A stretch of DNA of 64,000 bases from CAIQPS01 sp963843455 (GTDB lineage: Bacteria; Actinomycetota; Thermoleophilia; RBG-16-64-13), in NCBI GenBank assembly GCA_963843455.1, contig CAWJKE010000008.1, forward strand, positions 248,001 to 312,000, written 5' to 3'. The position numbers and the translations under genes were made by a program. Below are positions 30,217 through 38,745 of this stretch, in pieces; within the stretch, counting starts at the first letter, position 1; every line of letters starts with the position of its first letter. Under the pieces are notes generated by a model. The model did no database searches, had not been told where the DNA came from, and saw only the letters and a program-made list of their open reading frames with translations.

Positions 30217-30486
30217 ATGATCCGTGTGACGGTCACTGTCAAAGGGATAGTTGGCATCTCGAAGGACCCGCGGGAGATAGAGCTGCCCTCCGGGAGCACG
30301 ATCGCCACCGTCCTGAACCTGATCCTGGCGCCCAAGCGAGGTCCTGAGCAAGAGACCGATCCCAAGATCTTCCGCAGCGTGATCGCCACTGTCAACGGCA
30401 CCTATGTCCCCGCCTCACAGGTCGAGGAGAGGGTCGTGGCGGTCGGCGATGAGATCGCCGTCATGCCATTGATCGTTGGCGGCTAG
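30217..30486 (+). CDS. MoaD/ThiS-family sulfur-carrier-like protein 2
   Basis: 89 residues from ATG 30217 (GTG 30208 also in frame). Beta-grasp pattern MIRVTVTVKGIVGISKDPREIELPSGSTIATVLNLI, VIATVNGTYVPASQVEERVVAVGDEIAVMPLIVGG, ending in the functional Gly-Gly. It lies between the AcnX genes and an FAD oxidoreductase instead of beside a Mo/W enzyme, so its client is unclear. It differs strongly from the 22986 copy. Confidence 0.75.
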   Translation: MIRVTVTVKGIVGISKDPREIELPSGSTIATVLNLILAPKRGPEQETDPKIFRSVIATVNGTYVPASQVEERVVAVGDEIAVMPLIVGG

Positions 30487-30505
30487 GGGAAGGTTGGTTG
30501 GCTTG

Positions 30506-31855
30506 ATGCAAGACCATGAGCTTCCGGTAAGTGCCACCTGTGACGTCCTTGTCGTCGGGGGAGGCGCCGCGGGCATCGCGGCAGCGATCGCCGCGGCGCG
30601 TTCTGGGGCGCAGACGATGTTGGTGGAGCGCTACGGGTTCCTGGGGGGTCTGGCCACGACCGCGCTTGTCGGCGCGTTCTGCGGGCTTTACACCACCGGT
30701 CCGGAGAAGCACCTCATCGTCGCCGGTGTTTGCGACGAGCTGATAACCCGACTGCGGAGCACGGGGGGTGCGGAAGAGAAGCGGGTTTCGGGCATCGACC
30801 CCCGGCTTGCCGCCGTCAGCTACGACCCGGAGTTGTTCAAGTTCGTGGCCGAGCGGATGGCTCTGGAGGTGGGAGTCAAGCTTCTCTACCACACCTTGGT
30901 GGTCGACGTACTCTGGGAGGCACCTGGGGCGGTGCTGAAGGGCGTCGTTGTGGAGAACAAGTCGGGTCGCTCTGCCATCCACGCCCGGGCGATCATCGAT
31001 ACGTCCGGTGACGCCGACGTGGCCGCGAGAGCTGGGGTGGATTTCGAATATGGCGACGGCCGCGGTGGCGCTCAGGCGATGACTACCGTCTTCAAAGTCA
31101 GCAACGTGGTTTCAGGAGCCGCTCTCCAAGAAGCGATCCGCAGCATGCGCGAGCATCTCGTTGCCGCACACAACTCCGGGCGCTATGAGTTCAGCCGGGT
31201 GGATCCAGTCGTCTTTCCGTCATTGCCCAGGGGTACGGTATCGGTGAACCTGGTTAGTGTCCGCGGTCTCAAAGCAACGGATGCCGCTGAGCTCAGCGCC
31301 GCAGAGATCGAGGGCCGGCGCCAGGTGTTCGAATATCTCCGCGCTCTGCGCGAGTTCGTTCCAGGCTTCGAGAACGCCCAGTTGGTCGCGCTATCTCCCC
31401 AGATCGGAGTCCGGGAGACAAGGAGGATCGTCGGAGAATACGTCCTCACTGGGGAAGACGTCGTTGCCGGGACCAAGTTCAGAGATGGCATCGCCCTTGG
31501 CGCCTGGCCCGTTGAAATGCATAACCCTGAAACAGGGCGGATCGAGTGGCGCTACATAGAGAAAGAGGATGACTGTTATTCGATCCCTTTTCGATGCCTA
31601 ATGCCGAAACGGCTGGAGAACCTCCTTGTCGCCGGACGTTGTGCCTCAGCCGCCCACGTAGCCCAGGCCTCCATCCGGGTGATGGCCCAGGCGCTAGCGA
31701 TGGGAGAAGCGGCCGGCGCGGCCACAGGCCTGGCGCTCGACGCGGGTCGGACTCTTCGGGAGGTGTCTATGCCCGATTTGCAGGAAAAACTGAAGAAGTG
31801 CGGAGCGTTGTTGGAATTCCCTGGACCTCCCGGGGAAAGGTTGGAAATAGTCTGA
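30506..31855 (+). CDS. FAD-dependent oxidoreductase (FAD_oxidored family), copy 2
   Basis: 449 residues from ATG 30506, intact. N-terminal dinucleotide site CDVLVVGGGAAGIAAAIAAA, then ERYGFLGGLATTALVG, IDTSGDADVAARAGVDFEYG, QIGVRETRRIVGEYVLTGEDV, IPFRCLMPKRLENLLVAGRC and QALAMGEAAGAATGLAL, the standard PF12831 layout. The copy at 12666-14112 shares the same blocks. In both places a HAD gene is adjacent, suggesting the two act in one reaction sequence. Substrate unknown. Confidence 0.87.
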   Translation: MQDHELPVSATCDVLVVGGGAAGIAAAIAAARSGAQTMLVERYGFLGGLATTALVGAFCGLYTTGPEKHLIVAGVCDELITRLRSTGGAEEKRVSGIDPRLAAVSYDPELFKFVAERMALEVGVKLLYHTLVVDVLWEAPGAVLKGVVVENKSGRSAIHARAIIDTSGDADVAARAGVDFEYGDGRGGAQAMTTVFKVSNVVSGAALQEAIRSMREHLVAAHNSGRYEFSRVDPVVFPSLPRGTVSVNLVSVRGLKATDAAELSAAEIEGRRQVFEYLRALREFVPGFENAQLVALSPQIGVRETRRIVGEYVLTGEDVVAGTKFRDGIALGAWPVEMHNPETGRIEWRYIEKEDDCYSIPFRCLMPKRLENLLVAGRCASAAHVAQASIRVMAQALAMGEAAGAATGLALDAGRTLREVSMPDLQEKLKKCGALLEFPGPPGERLEIV

Positions 31856-31927
31856 ACCCTCATTGGGAAGACCGCCGATGTTGAGGGTGCCGAGGGCGGA
31901 GAACAACTATAGAGGAGGGTCCTACTC

Positions 31928-32689
31928 ATGGAGAACAAGGGCTTTTGGCGACCCAAGGCCGTGTTTACCGATTCCAAGAACACCCTGTTCGCATGGGATG
32001 AGATTTGGATCGATTCATGCCGTCAGATACTAGAGAAGTATGGGAGTTCGATGGCGCCAATCGACTTCTGGCGTACCTGGATCAGGGTGGGGGCGGGGGA
32101 GAATCATAAGGTTGCCTTTGGCAAGTATCGTGAGTTCAAAGAGACTCTCCAGGTGGGGCTGGAGTATGCTTTCCGGCTGACCGGTATTCCCGGAACTCGC
32201 GAGGACATCTCCTTCATGTACGATCGATGGGACGAGGTGCGCCCCTACCCCGATGTGGCCTCCGGTCTTAGCAAGATTCAAACAATGGTCCCCGTGCTCG
32301 TGTATTCGAACGTTGAGACCTGGTGCCTTGACCTGATGGTCGACAAGCTAGACGGTTTCTGTCCTGATTTCGTCGGCGATATGCAGAAAAGCCACTGCTG
32401 CAAGCCTTCCCCTCGCGCCTATCGATGGGTTCTCGAAACGGCCGGGCGCCGGCTTGGTCTGGACCTTGACTTGCCCGATGTCCTCTATGTCGCCGGACCC
32501 CAATGGGACACACAGGCAGCCATGGCGATGGGCATGAAAGGGGCGTGGATCCGTAGGAACCAGGATATCCCCGCGGACGAGGGCCATGTTGGCCTGGAAA
32601 CTCTGGGTGAACCATACGACTACATCGTCGATGATTTCCATGAAGTCGCCGCGCTCGTGGGAGAGAGCATGGTTTGGACTCCAAGGTGA
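31928..32689 (+). CDS. HAD-superfamily protein, copy 2
   Basis: 253 residues from ATG 31928 after GAGGAGG. Intact version of the gene at 11924. Motif I VFTDSKNTLFAWD keeps the nucleophile Asp but has Lys where the second Asp or Tyr is expected; the cap holds WRTWIRVGAGENHKVAFGKYREF; motif II VLVYSNVET; motif III KPSPRAYRWVL; motif IV region YVAGPQWDTQAAMAMGMKGAW. The lost second acid makes ordinary phosphatase action doubtful, and a dehalogenase-like or other C-X hydrolysis is possible. The 3' end overlaps the URO-D gene by 16 bases. Confidence 0.8.
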   Translation: MENKGFWRPKAVFTDSKNTLFAWDEIWIDSCRQILEKYGSSMAPIDFWRTWIRVGAGENHKVAFGKYREFKETLQVGLEYAFRLTGIPGTREDISFMYDRWDEVRPYPDVASGLSKIQTMVPVLVYSNVETWCLDLMVDKLDGFCPDFVGDMQKSHCCKPSPRAYRWVLETAGRRLGLDLDLPDVLYVAGPQWDTQAAMAMGMKGAWIRRNQDIPADEGHVGLETLGEPYDYIVDDFHEVAALVGESMVWTPR

Positions 32690-34038
32690 TCGCGTCGGAT
32701 TCTACGTGGAGTGCACTCTCTCCTGAGGAGAAAAGGAAAGTTCGCTTCCAATCATGGCTTGATCCCGATATCACCTTTGTCAGTGCCGAGGCCGCGCAGG
32801 CCTATCGAGAGCGCGTGGTCCGCTTTATCAAAGCTATCTGCTTAGACGAGACGCCCGACCGAGTACCCGTATGCACTGTCATGGGCTATTTTCCCGCTTG
32901 GCATGCGGGTCTCTCTCCGTACGACTCAATGCGCGATATGGGGCGGGCGTCAGAAGCATGGTTCCGGTACAACGTGGAGTTCCAGCCCGACGCAGCTGTG
33001 TCACCTGCCCTCTACACTGTCCCCGCCGACGCCTTGGAAGTATTAGACCTGCGCAACTACTCCTGGCCGGGCCACGGAGTCGGCCATGAGTTCGGTTACC
33101 AATATCACGATGGGGAGTTCATGTTCGCCGACGAATACGACGAGCTTATTGCCGACCCCAGCTTCTTCATGCAGCGCCGGGTGCTTCCCCGGGTGGTCGG
33201 CGCCTATGCAGGTATCTCGTCTTTGGCGACACCATTCGATATGCGGGGGATCGGGGCATGTCCTTCCCACGTGGCACGGTGGGGCAGCCCGGAGATGCAG
33301 GAAAGTCTCGAGAAGCTCATGAACGCCGGGCGCCAGATGCGGCACTGGATGGCAGCGTTGGATGAGGTGTCGATTCGCATTAAGGCCCAGGGCTTCCCCT
33401 CTCTTACCCCGGTCACCGTGTTAGCGCCGTTCGACATGATCGCCGACACGCTGCGGGGCACCCACGGCATGATGCTCGATCTGTACCGATTGCCCGAGAA
33501 AGTCATAGAGGCATGCGATCGGTTGGTCGACGTTCTCTTCAGGACAGTATTGGACAAGACGACTCCCGATAGTATTCCGGGTGTCTTCATTCCGCTGCAT
33601 AAGGGTCTCGACAACTTCATGTCTCCGGATCACTTCAACACCTTTTATTGGCCAAGCCTCAGAAAGCTCGTCATGAAGCTGATCGGAGAAGGGTTCGTTC
33701 CTTGGCTGTTCACCGAAGGACGGTACGACACTCGCTTGGAGACCATAAGCGACTTGCCCAAGGGCAAGGTTGTCTACTGGCTGAATACTACGAACATCTT
33801 CCGAGCCAAGCAGATACTGGGTGACATCGGCTGCATTCAGGGGAACGTGCCCGTTTCCATGATGACCATGAGCGAGCCGGAAGAAGTAGAGCAGTATTGT
33901 CGCGGGCTCATCGACGGCGTCGGGTCGGGCGGAGGGTTCATCCTGGACCTTGGGGCCGGGCCCGACAGAGCCAGAGCGGAAAACATACACGCAATGGTCG
34001 GTACCGCCAAGAATTACAGAGCGTCTTGGCAGCTGTAG
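32674..34038 (+). CDS. URO-D superfamily protein (uroporphyrinogen decarboxylase fold)
   Basis: 454 residues from TTG 32674, overlapping the HAD gene end. The sequence follows the URO-D/methyltransferase fold (DETPDRVPVCTVMGYFPAWHAG, PVTVLAPFDMIADTLRGTHGMMLDLYRLPEKV, PGVFIPLHKGLDNFMSPDHFNTFYWPSLRKLV, FILDLGAGPDRA). It is longer than HemE (about 350) and lacks HemE porphyrin residues as far as I can see; members of this type next to catabolic genes are usually corrinoid methyltransferases or demethylases. No corrinoid protein gene is in the window. Last gene of the forward run; specific substrate unknown. Confidence 0.72.
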   Translation: MDSKVIASDSTWSALSPEEKRKVRFQSWLDPDITFVSAEAAQAYRERVVRFIKAICLDETPDRVPVCTVMGYFPAWHAGLSPYDSMRDMGRASEAWFRYNVEFQPDAAVSPALYTVPADALEVLDLRNYSWPGHGVGHEFGYQYHDGEFMFADEYDELIADPSFFMQRRVLPRVVGAYAGISSLATPFDMRGIGACPSHVARWGSPEMQESLEKLMNAGRQMRHWMAALDEVSIRIKAQGFPSLTPVTVLAPFDMIADTLRGTHGMMLDLYRLPEKVIEACDRLVDVLFRTVLDKTTPDSIPGVFIPLHKGLDNFMSPDHFNTFYWPSLRKLVMKLIGEGFVPWLFTEGRYDTRLETISDLPKGKVVYWLNTTNIFRAKQILGDIGCIQGNVPVSMMTMSEPEEVEQYCRGLIDGVGSGGGFILDLGAGPDRARAENIHAMVGTAKNYRASWQL

Positions 34039-34189
34039 GAGCACTTTCAGCCCACACGTTCAAGCCCGTCTCTATCGGCCATCGTGGAAGTGCGGAACGA
34101 TGTTCCGGGATCCCGCGCTTGGTTTCTGCCGACGGCTTTGAGAGGGTGGACACGCAGGTGGGCCCCCTATGTTCACGCGAAACCGACGC

Positions 34190-34906
34190 CTACTCCACCA
34201 CAATCTCCACTAGCCATTTGACCCAGGGAGAGCCAATCTGACCGGGGAGCACAGCGCGCAGGGGGAAGCCCTGCAGCACGGGCATGGTCTGCCCCCTCAA
34301 TTGGTAGGCCAAGAAGTACTCCGGCATGAGGGTATCCTGCAGGTCGACGAAGCCGTAGTGGCCGTCCGCACCGTTCATCCTGATCCGCGCAGCATCTGGC
34401 CGGACTCGGGTCATGCCGAGAATCGTCTTGAGCGGCACGCCGGACCAGGTGGCAGTATCGGTGAAGGTTTCTGGACAGACCAGTTTCGGCGTAGCGGTCA
34501 CTATCGGTAGGCGGCGGATATCGTCGTACGAGAGACTCAGCGGGTACGTGACCTTGCCGTCGACCTTCAGGCGGTAGCTGGCCAGGTCGATGACCTGGGG
34601 AGTACCTATCACGTGGAGGCCGGTCGCGGGATCAACGTCGCCGTTGCCGGGGGTGATCTTGGCGGGAAAGGTCGGCACGACGACGGGTGGCAGTGCGACG
34701 GTGGTGGGAGCCGCCGTAGTGGTTGTGGCTCCACTGGTCGCGGTAGAGGTCCCGACCCCCTCCGCCGTCCCGGCAGTCCTTCCGCCGGCGCAGGCGGCCA
34801 ACAACCCGCTCAGGCCGCCGCACACAGCGATGGTCGCTCCGGCGGCGGAGGCGACTTTCAAGAACTCGCGCCGGCTGTAGGGTTTGCCCTCAATCATGTG
34901 CTTCAT
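34190..34906 (-). CDS. Tat-exported lipoprotein of the sulfite-oxidase (Mo-pterin) fold
   Basis: About 238 residues. Start taken at ATG 34906 (MKHMIEGKPYSRREFLKVA); a longer in-frame extension to 35266 overlaps an opposite-strand remnant and is unlikely. A twin-Arg signal (SRREFLK) and lipobox LLAACAGG with a Thr-rich linker place it outside the cell. The catalytic part shows YRLKVDGKVTYPLSLSYDDIRRLPIVT, the conserved VCPETFTDTATWSGVPLKTIL with the Mo-ligand-type Cys, GADGHYGFVDL, LAYQLRGQTMPVLQGFPLRAVLPGQIGSPWVKWL. This is a short Oxidoreductase_molyb domain protein, like MsrP-type or nitrate-reductase-like proteins. Read opposite to both neighbouring operons. Confidence 0.82.
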   Translation of the reverse strand: MKHMIEGKPYSRREFLKVASAAGATIAVCGGLSGLLAACAGGRTAGTAEGVGTSTATSGATTTTAAPTTVALPPVVVPTFPAKITPGNGDVDPATGLHVIGTPQVIDLASYRLKVDGKVTYPLSLSYDDIRRLPIVTATPKLVCPETFTDTATWSGVPLKTILGMTRVRPDAARIRMNGADGHYGFVDLQDTLMPEYFLAYQLRGQTMPVLQGFPLRAVLPGQIGSPWVKWLVEIVVE

Positions 34907-35029
34907 CCCCGTATCCCCATCGCCAGCGGTAAGATGGCCTGGGCTTTTCGTCTCCTGAACATGACCTCCCCACGCAGGGTAACGTAGAAACCCGCGCGTG
35001 CGAATGCGATACGTCCGCGACGAAAGGAT

Positions 35030-35203
35030 CCTCCAAGAAGCTTCCGCAAACACCGCGTCATCCCAGGTCTGTATGCCGTGGGAAACAACGCCGGAAGCTT
35101 CTACGGGATGATCTACCCGCCGCAGACAGAAGGCAGCCGCATCGGGCACGCTTTCACGTTCGCGTACCTGGCTGCGGAGCACGTGGTTTCTCAGACCTGC
35201 TAA
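35030..35203 (+). pseudogene. 3' remnant of a fumarate-reductase/KSTD-type flavoprotein
   Basis: A forward frame ending in TAA at 35201-35203 reads RVIPGLYAVGNNAGSFYG, MIYPPQTEGSRIGHAFTF, AYLAAEHVV, which is the FAD-binding C-terminus of the FAD_binding_2 (fumarate reductase, ketosteroid dehydrogenase) family. About 50 codons are clearly homologous; no upstream part of the gene is present, and the reverse-strand molybdoprotein starts 130 bases away. So this is a scar of a deleted gene. Not visible as a normal ORF because it lacks a start. Confidence 0.65.
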
Positions 35204-35844
35204 GCGGCGGCGCCTGTAAACATTCTGCAAACGAACCGCCAAGAACAGGCGACAACTGGGTGTCACGATGATTCGGCAAAGACCGAGTTTTGCAGGGAAA
35301 AGGTCAGGGCCCGCAATCTGCGATCACCGCAGAAAACGGGCCCTGTCTCTCTTTTAATCCGATGGTGAAACGGAGTGACTGTCGCTCGCCTGCGCGGCTT
35401 GATTTGTACTGCGGATTGGCACGGCGTAAGCACGGCCAACCGAGGCGCTTGTTGTGACCAACGCGTGACATGGCATTTAGCCGATGTGAAGATATGGCTT
35501 AGAAAAGCCAAGGAAGTCAATCAAAACTGCTCACTCGTAATGAGCAGACCCGATGGTCGCACGCCACACTAATTCGCGGGGGCGTCGCCCACCAAGTGCC
35601 TACGGGCCTCACACGTGGTTTGCTCGCCTGGTCAGACAGCTGAAGACGTATCAGTGGGTTGGCACCGGAACAAGAGAAATGAGGGAGTGGAAGTGAGTGT
35701 AGGTCATGAGGAGTCCCCGTAAGGCGGCTCCAATTGGCCCCTGGTGAGGCCGTTCTTGTCTGATTGGGGACGGGAAACATCAAATCCTCGCCCGCCCGAG
35801 CGTCTCCCTCAGGCCTGAGCGCCACAAGTCGCCAGTGCGTTATT
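35204..35844. other. Accessory intergenic stretch with a terminator-like hairpin, no supported gene
   Basis: No convincing coding frame. It holds the hairpin at 35305-35354 and, at 35529-35550, a short TCACTCGTAATGAGCAGACC segment matching the coding end (GLLITSE) of the dispersed repeat copies A and B, preceded by no longer homology. Confidence 0.4.
35305..35354 (+). terminator. Terminator-like hairpin
   Basis: CAGGGCCCG (35305-35313) pairs with CGGGCCCTG (35337-35345), with a nested CTGCG/CGCAG pair in the loop, followed by TCTCTCTTTT. It sits 100 bases after the flavoprotein remnant and may have been its terminator. Confidence 0.65.
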
Positions 35845-35864
35845 GTGTACCAATTGTGGTACAC
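35845..35864. promoter_or_regulatory. Perfect palindromic operator before the HigB/HigA-type pair
   Basis: GTGTACCA-ATTG-TGGTACAC is a perfect inverted repeat (8-bp arms) ending seven bases before the toxin start codon. It is most likely the autoregulatory site of the XRE antitoxin encoded downstream. Function inferred from position. Confidence 0.7.
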
Positions 35865-35871
35865 TACGTGC

Positions 35872-36231
35872 ATGAGTGAACCGGGCAACAATGAGCCTAT
35901 CCTGTCCGTCGTGTTCTACGCGACCTCCGGGGGCAATGAGCCTGTTCGTGAGTGGCTGCTCGGGCTGTCGCGCGATGACCGGCGAGTGATCGGGCTCGAC
36001 ATCAAGACGGCGCAGTACGGATGGCCGCTCGGAATGCCGCTCATCGGTAAGCTCGAGCCAGGTCTATGGGAGGTCCGGTCCCATATTGGCGGCGGAATCG
36101 CCCGAGTGCTCTTCACGGTGACAGGCGACACGATGGTGCTGCTACACGGCTTTGTGAAGAAGTCCCAGAAGACGCCAGCAACAGATCTGAAGACGGCCAA
36201 GCAACGTTTGGCCGACCTGGAGGAAAGGTGA
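35872..36231 (+). CDS. HigB/RelE-type (Gp49-like) toxin
   Basis: 119 residues from ATG 35872. The phage Gp49-like/HigB layout is clear: ILSVVFYATSGGNEPVREWLLGLSRDDRRVIGLDIKTAQYGWPLGMPLIGKLEPGLWEVRS, then IARVLFTV, LLHGFVKKSQKTPATDLKTAKQRL. These toxins cleave mRNA in translation. Gene order toxin-then-antitoxin is that of higBA. Full length, no broken motifs. A long N-terminal extension in the same frame (from 35764) is not supported by a ribosome site and would cover the operator. Confidence 0.87.
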   Translation: MSEPGNNEPILSVVFYATSGGNEPVREWLLGLSRDDRRVIGLDIKTAQYGWPLGMPLIGKLEPGLWEVRSHIGGGIARVLFTVTGDTMVLLHGFVKKSQKTPATDLKTAKQRLADLEER

Positions 36232-36236
36232 GAGAA

Positions 36237-36521
36237 ATGACCAACAAGCACATAGGCAGTGACTTCGACGACTTCCTGCGAGACGAGGGCATCCTCGAGG
36301 ACGCCGAGGCCGTGGCGGCCAAGCGCGTGATCGCCTTCCAGATCGCTCGTGAGATGGAAAGCGCGCACATCTCCCAGTCGGAACTTGCGCGTCGGATGAA
36401 TACCAGCCGCTCGGCCGTCGAGCGACTACTTGACCCGACGAACCCCTCGGTCACGCTTCAGACGCTTGAGCGAGCCGCGAGTGCGGTGGGTAAGCGGCTC
36501 CGGGTCCAGTTGACGGGGTAG
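36237..36521 (+). CDS. XRE-family HigA-type antitoxin
   Basis: 94 residues from ATG 36237, five bases after the toxin stop, with AGGAAAGG as ribosome site. The helix-turn-helix SQSELARRMNTSRSAVERLLDP is preceded by a helical N-terminus and followed by LQTLERAASAVGKRLRVQL, typical of HigA-like antitoxins that neutralise the toxin and repress the operon at the palindrome. Confidence 0.88.
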   Translation: MTNKHIGSDFDDFLRDEGILEDAEAVAAKRVIAFQIAREMESAHISQSELARRMNTSRSAVERLLDPTNPSVTLQTLERAASAVGKRLRVQLTG

Positions 36522-36829
36522 CGTCAGCCGGCGCCAATCAGTCGCTCCGTTCGCACCCATTTGGACGCCCGTAGGAGGATGACACGGGGTAGCACACCAT
36601 GGGCAAGGTGAGCTGCAAGGGCTGCGTTTGCAGACAGAGCAATAGGCCCTGATACAGCGGATCTCCGAGACGACTTCCCAAATCTGGTGCGCCTCTTCGC
36701 GGGTCAGTAGTAGTCATGACGGGATGGACATACCTCGTCAACCGGCCCAGCATGACGTCGCTCTACATCCCTCCCGTTGTCCCACCGGGATAACGGCATG
36801 GGTAGCAGCAGGGAGGGCAGCCCGTCCTT

Positions 36830-38254
36830 GGTAGCGTCCCACGAAGTGGTGTAAGAGCCATCGTGTTCTCGTAGGGTCTTCACAGCTTAGTCGTTAGTGG
36901 ACGGGAATGGCAACGGCGTGGGTGACCTCTCCTTCGATCTCCGGGGTTGATGACTGGTAGATGCGGGCGAGGGAGTGCCGGCTCATGTATCTGCGGGAGA
37001 CGGCCCATTCGTCGTTCTGCTCGGCCAAGACGGCGCCGATCAGGCGGATGAGGCTCTTCTCGTCGGGGAAGATGCCGACGACGCGGGTGCGGCGGTTGAT
37101 CTCCTTGTTCAAGCGTTCCAAGGGATTGGTGGAGGAGATCTGTTTCCAGTGCTCGCTGGGGAACTCCATGTGGGCGAGGATCTCCTCTTCGGCCTCAAGA
37201 AGAGCGGCCGACACCCGCGGAAGCCGGTCCCGAAGGCGATCGGCGAGAGCCCGCAGTTCCTCGCTCGCCCGGGTCTTGTCCGGCTGCTGAAAGACGAGCC
37301 TCACCGCGGCCAGCACCATGCCCTGCCCGTCTTTGGGCACAAGCGAGAGGAGATTGCGAAGGAAGTGCACCCGGCAGCGCTGCCAGCTCGCCCCCAGGAA
37401 CACCTCCTCGATGGCTCGTTTGAGGCCCTGGTGGGCATCGGAAACCACCAGGCTGACCCCGGCAAGTCCCCGAGCCACAAGACCGGAGAGAAATCCCCGC
37501 CAGAAGGGATAATCCTCACTTCTGCACACCTCGAGTCCCAGCACCTCCCGTTCGCCGGTCTCCGCCACCCCGTAGGCGACGACGAGAGCCATGGAGACCA
37601 CTCTTCCCGAGTCGTCTCTCACCTTCTCGTAGGTGGCGTCCAGGAAGAGGTAGGGATAGCGGCCGACAAGCGGCCGGCCCCGGAAGGCTTCCACCTGCTC
37701 ATCCAGGCGCGCGCAGATCCGGGAGACCTCGCTCTTGGAGATGCCGTCCAGCCCCAGAGCCGCGACCAGGTCCTCAACCTTGCGCGTCGAGACGCCTTTA
37801 ACATAGGCTTCGGCGATCACGGCCAGAAGCGCTTCTTCGCTGCGCCGGCGGGGTTCAAGAAAGCTGGGGAAGTAGCTGCCCTCGCGGAGCTTGGGGATGG
37901 GCAGGGAAAGCGAGCCCACCCGGGTATCTAGGCGCCGCTCCCGATACCCATTGCGCATGCAGAGACGGTCATCGGTGCGCTCTCCGAGAGCGGCCCCGGT
38001 CTTGGCGCTCACCTCGATCTCCATCAGCTCCCGAAGGACGGAGAGCATGGCTTCCCGGAAGAAATCGAACTCTCGGCCCTCGGCCAGCTTGCTGAGGAGC
38101 TCTTTGGGGGTGACAATGGAATCGGCCATCGTTGTGTCCTTCCTGTTAGGTACGGTTGCGAGCCACTACCTACGGAAACACACGATGGCTTTTCTCTTCA
38201 AGGAAAACGGCATGATCAACCGTCTCCTGTTACACCACGTCCGGGGACACTACC
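36830..38254 (-). mobile_element. IS256-family insertion sequence with 8-bp target duplication
   Basis: Imperfect terminal inverted repeats begin GGTAGCGTCCC (left, 36830) and GGTAGTGTCCC (right, ending 38254 on the other strand) and share GTGGTGTAA further in. The flanks are an exact 8-bp direct repeat CCGTCCTT at 36822-36829 and 38255-38262, the duplication size of IS256 elements. Total 1425 bp with a single intact transposase. The clean duplication and intact gene point to a recent insertion. It landed in non-coding sequence beside the dispersed repeat copy B. Confidence 0.92.
36894..38129 (-). CDS. IS256-family (Mutator-like) transposase
   Basis: 411 residues, intact. DDE-type transposase: N-terminal DNA-binding part with RNGYRERRLDTRVGSLSLPIPKLREGSYFPSFLEPRRRSEEALLAVIAEAYVKGVSTRKV, first Asp in LFLDATYEKVR, second in VVSDAHQGLKRAI, and Glu in NPLERLNKEINRRTRVVGIFP. 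This is the characteristic Mutator/IS256 signature. Its codon use is similar to the host but it belongs to the insertion sequence. Confidence 0.95.
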   Translation of the reverse strand: MADSIVTPKELLSKLAEGREFDFFREAMLSVLRELMEIEVSAKTGAALGERTDDRLCMRNGYRERRLDTRVGSLSLPIPKLREGSYFPSFLEPRRRSEEALLAVIAEAYVKGVSTRKVEDLVAALGLDGISKSEVSRICARLDEQVEAFRGRPLVGRYPYLFLDATYEKVRDDSGRVVSMALVVAYGVAETGEREVLGLEVCRSEDYPFWRGFLSGLVARGLAGVSLVVSDAHQGLKRAIEEVFLGASWQRCRVHFLRNLLSLVPKDGQGMVLAAVRLVFQQPDKTRASEELRALADRLRDRLPRVSAALLEAEEEILAHMEFPSEHWKQISSTNPLERLNKEINRRTRVVGIFPDEKSLIRLIGAVLAEQNDEWAVSRRYMSRHSLARIYQSSTPEIEGEVTHAVAIPVH

Positions 38255-38378
38255 CCGTCCTTCCTGCCAGAGTCCCTACTGACAGGCAATGGACGGCAGC
38301 AGGCAAGCTCCTGACACAAAGGGCGCAAGATCAGCTTTCCGCTGCGACCAGGAACCGCGGTAACTGGGCCAACTGAGG

Positions 38379-38745
38379 TTGTATCAGTGAGTCACGGCAG
38401 GGAATGAGAGAGTCCACCTCTGTCCATCTAGTGGCCCGGATGGCCAATCGGACTGGGACAAAAATCCGAGGCTGCACAGTCCGCTCGCTTACCATCGGCT
38501 TATCTGCTTCAGGGATGTCGCTGCTTTGCAGGTAGGGTTCACTCACTCGTGATGAGCAGGCCTTGGATTTGGTCCTCCGCCCTACGCATGACCCGAAGGT
38601 GTTGAGCGCCGGGTGGGCGGATCGCTAGACGTATTCTCGCCACACGGCAGTCTTGGAGGTAGCCCAAGTATCTACGACGCAGCGGAACGACGCGGGCCGT
38701 TTGCAGAGCGTTGGCAGGCCTCAGGACTAAGCTGCGAGACAGCCC
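38379..38745. repeat. Dispersed repeat, copy B (direct repeat of 2507-2870)
   Basis: Same orientation as copy A, 35,872 bases away, about 92 percent identical over the first 190 bases by hand count. The weaker part encodes on the reverse strand an open frame of about 95 codons (38539-38823) with VLRPANALQTARVVPLRRR, PPGAQHLRVMRRAEDQIQG and LLITSE at its end; matching peptides in copy A (VLRPANASQT, PGAQLLRVLRGSEDKIRG) show this frame has been under coding-like constraint. Family not recognised. The IS256 insertion ends 125 bases to the left. Confidence 0.75.

Noticed and set aside
34907..35266. N-terminal extension of the reverse-strand molybdoprotein to 35266
   Set aside because: The Tat signal begins at 34906; the extension has no motif and overlaps a forward-strand flavoprotein remnant.
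37318..37931. Long forward frame inside the IS256 element (36975-37931)
   Set aside because: It is the antisense shadow of the transposase, which has full family motifs on the other strand.
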